This document shows positions 5,152-5,556 of a stretch of 5,556 nucleotides of DNA, in pieces. This stretch comes from an uncultured delta proteobacterium (GTDB lineage Bacteria; Myxococcota_A; Bradymonadia; REDH01): positions 1-5,556 of the forward strand of contig CAIWGR010000605.1 of assembly GCA_903912275.1 (NCBI GenBank). Reading direction: 5' to 3'. Under the pieces are notes generated by a model, which worked only from the letters and a program-made list of their open reading frames with translations, was not told the DNA's origin and searched no databases. Within the stretch, counting starts at the first letter, position 1, and each line of letters begins with the position of its first letter. A program made the translations under genes and the position numbers.

Positions 5152-5556
5152 TCAGGGGAGGGCGCAGTCGTTGCGGCAGCTGTCTGCGTCGTTCCGGTTT
5201 CCATCGTCGCAGGCCTCGACACCGGGCCAGAGGATGCCGTCGCCGCAGGTAGCGAGGGCGCAGCTATTGCGGCAGGCGTCGTGGTCGTCGCGGTTGCCGT
5301 CGTCGCAGGCCTCGCCCGTCTGCGCGATGCCGTCTCCGCAGGAGGCGGCGACGCAGGTGGTCAGGCATCGGTCGGTGTTGCTGCGGTTGCCGTCGTCGCA
5401 GACCTCGCCTGTCTGGACGAGGCCGTCGCCACAGGTGGGGAGGGCGCAGTCGTTGCGGCAGCTGTCTGCGTCGTTCCGGTTTCCATCGTCGCAGGCCTCG
5501 ACACCGGGCCAGAGGATGCCGTCGCCGCAGGTAGCGAGGGCGCAGCTATTGCGGCA
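5152..5556 (-). CDS. DUF4215 / Myxococcus cysteine-rich repeat protein, C-terminal fragment
   Basis: The last 134 residues of a longer protein; the start lies beyond the right edge and the TGA stop is at 5152-5154. It consists of tandem 31-32-residue units of the form CxxxC-x4-CGDG...CDDGNR...C: four full units plus a partial fifth (CRNDCALP), with four cysteines per unit. CGDG and CDDGN are the hallmarks of the DUF4215 / Myxococcus cysteine-rich repeat family, found mostly in large secreted or surface proteins of Myxococcota and related bacteria. The cysteines are probably disulphide-bonded outside the cytoplasm (inference). The protein ends inside a repeat with no visible sorting signal. 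The first and fourth visible units are identical in DNA. A role in sterol metabolism is not indicated; it is probably an unrelated neighbour, although it reads in the same direction as Rieske oxygenase B. Confidence 0.9.
   Translation of the reverse strand, partial: CRNSCALATCGDGILWPGVEACDDGNRNDADSCRNDCALPTCGDGLVQTGEVCDDGNRSNTDRCLTTCVAASCGDGIAQTGEACDDGNRDDHDACRNSCALATCGDGILWPGVEACDDGNRNDADSCRNDCALP
5155..5274 (-). repeat. 120-bp exact direct repeat, copy 1
   Basis: Identical base for base to 5437-5556, 282 bp away. Encodes one full cysteine-rich unit and the first eight residues of the next. Identity stops at 5154 (a versus t at 5436). Confidence 0.95.
5437..5556 (-). repeat. 120-bp exact direct repeat, copy 2 (may extend past the window)
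   Basis: Second copy of the 5155-5274 sequence. It reaches the last base of the window, so its true length is unknown. The 282-bp offset equals 94 codons, exactly three protein repeat units (32+31+31). Confidence 0.95.

Noticed and set aside
5155..5556. Tandem repeats as a CRISPR array
   Set aside because: The repeats are in-frame protein-coding units of 93-96 bp with cysteine motifs and no spacer pattern.

Overview
The window looks like part of a sterol/steroid catabolism locus from a high-GC bacterium that is probably not an actinobacterium. Every complete gene belongs to a family found in the actinobacterial cholesterol regulon: a CYP124/CYP142/CYP125-like cytochrome P450, two KshA/DAF-36-like Rieske oxygenases, an acyl-CoA dehydrogenase and an EchA19-like enoyl-CoA hydratase. 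The right edge, however, holds the C-terminus of a protein made of DUF4215 / 'Myxococcus cysteine-rich' repeats. That family is typical of Myxococcota and other former Deltaproteobacteria, so such a lineage is the best guess. This placement is inference; there is no rRNA or marker gene here.

Layout: (1) 1-3044, minus strand, a tight operon transcribed right to left: P450 (1812-3044), Rieske oxygenase A (825-1808, 3 nt after the P450 stop), then an acyl-CoA dehydrogenase (791 down past base 1, cut by the window edge). (2) 3045-3180, a divergent promoter region with two identical operator-like palindromes, TAGAACATGTTCCA, exactly 20 bp apart. (3) 3181-3987, plus strand, the enoyl-CoA hydratase with a GTG start. 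(4) 3988-4063, a short convergent gap with a long imperfect inverted repeat that runs into the next gene's stop codon. (5) 4064-5023, minus strand, Rieske oxygenase B. (6) 5024-5151, its upstream region, with a perfect 14-bp palindrome TAGAACGCGTTCTA. (7) 5152-5556, minus strand, the end of the cysteine-rich repeat protein, which contains a 120-bp exact duplication.

How the genes may work together: the P450 would hydroxylate the sterol side chain terminus. After CoA activation (ligase not in the window), the acyl-CoA dehydrogenase and the enoyl-CoA hydratase would carry out the first two beta-oxidation steps. The Rieske oxygenases would attack the ring system (9-alpha-hydroxylation or a C7 desaturation/hydroxylation-type reaction). 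No ferredoxin, reductase, CoA ligase, thiolase or regulator is encoded here.

The most notable result is that all three palindromes fit TnnAACnnGTTnnA, the published consensus of KstR, the TetR-family repressor of cholesterol catabolism in mycobacteria and rhodococci. Together they sit in front of all the catabolic transcription units seen here. This suggests a KstR-like sterol regulon outside the actinobacteria.
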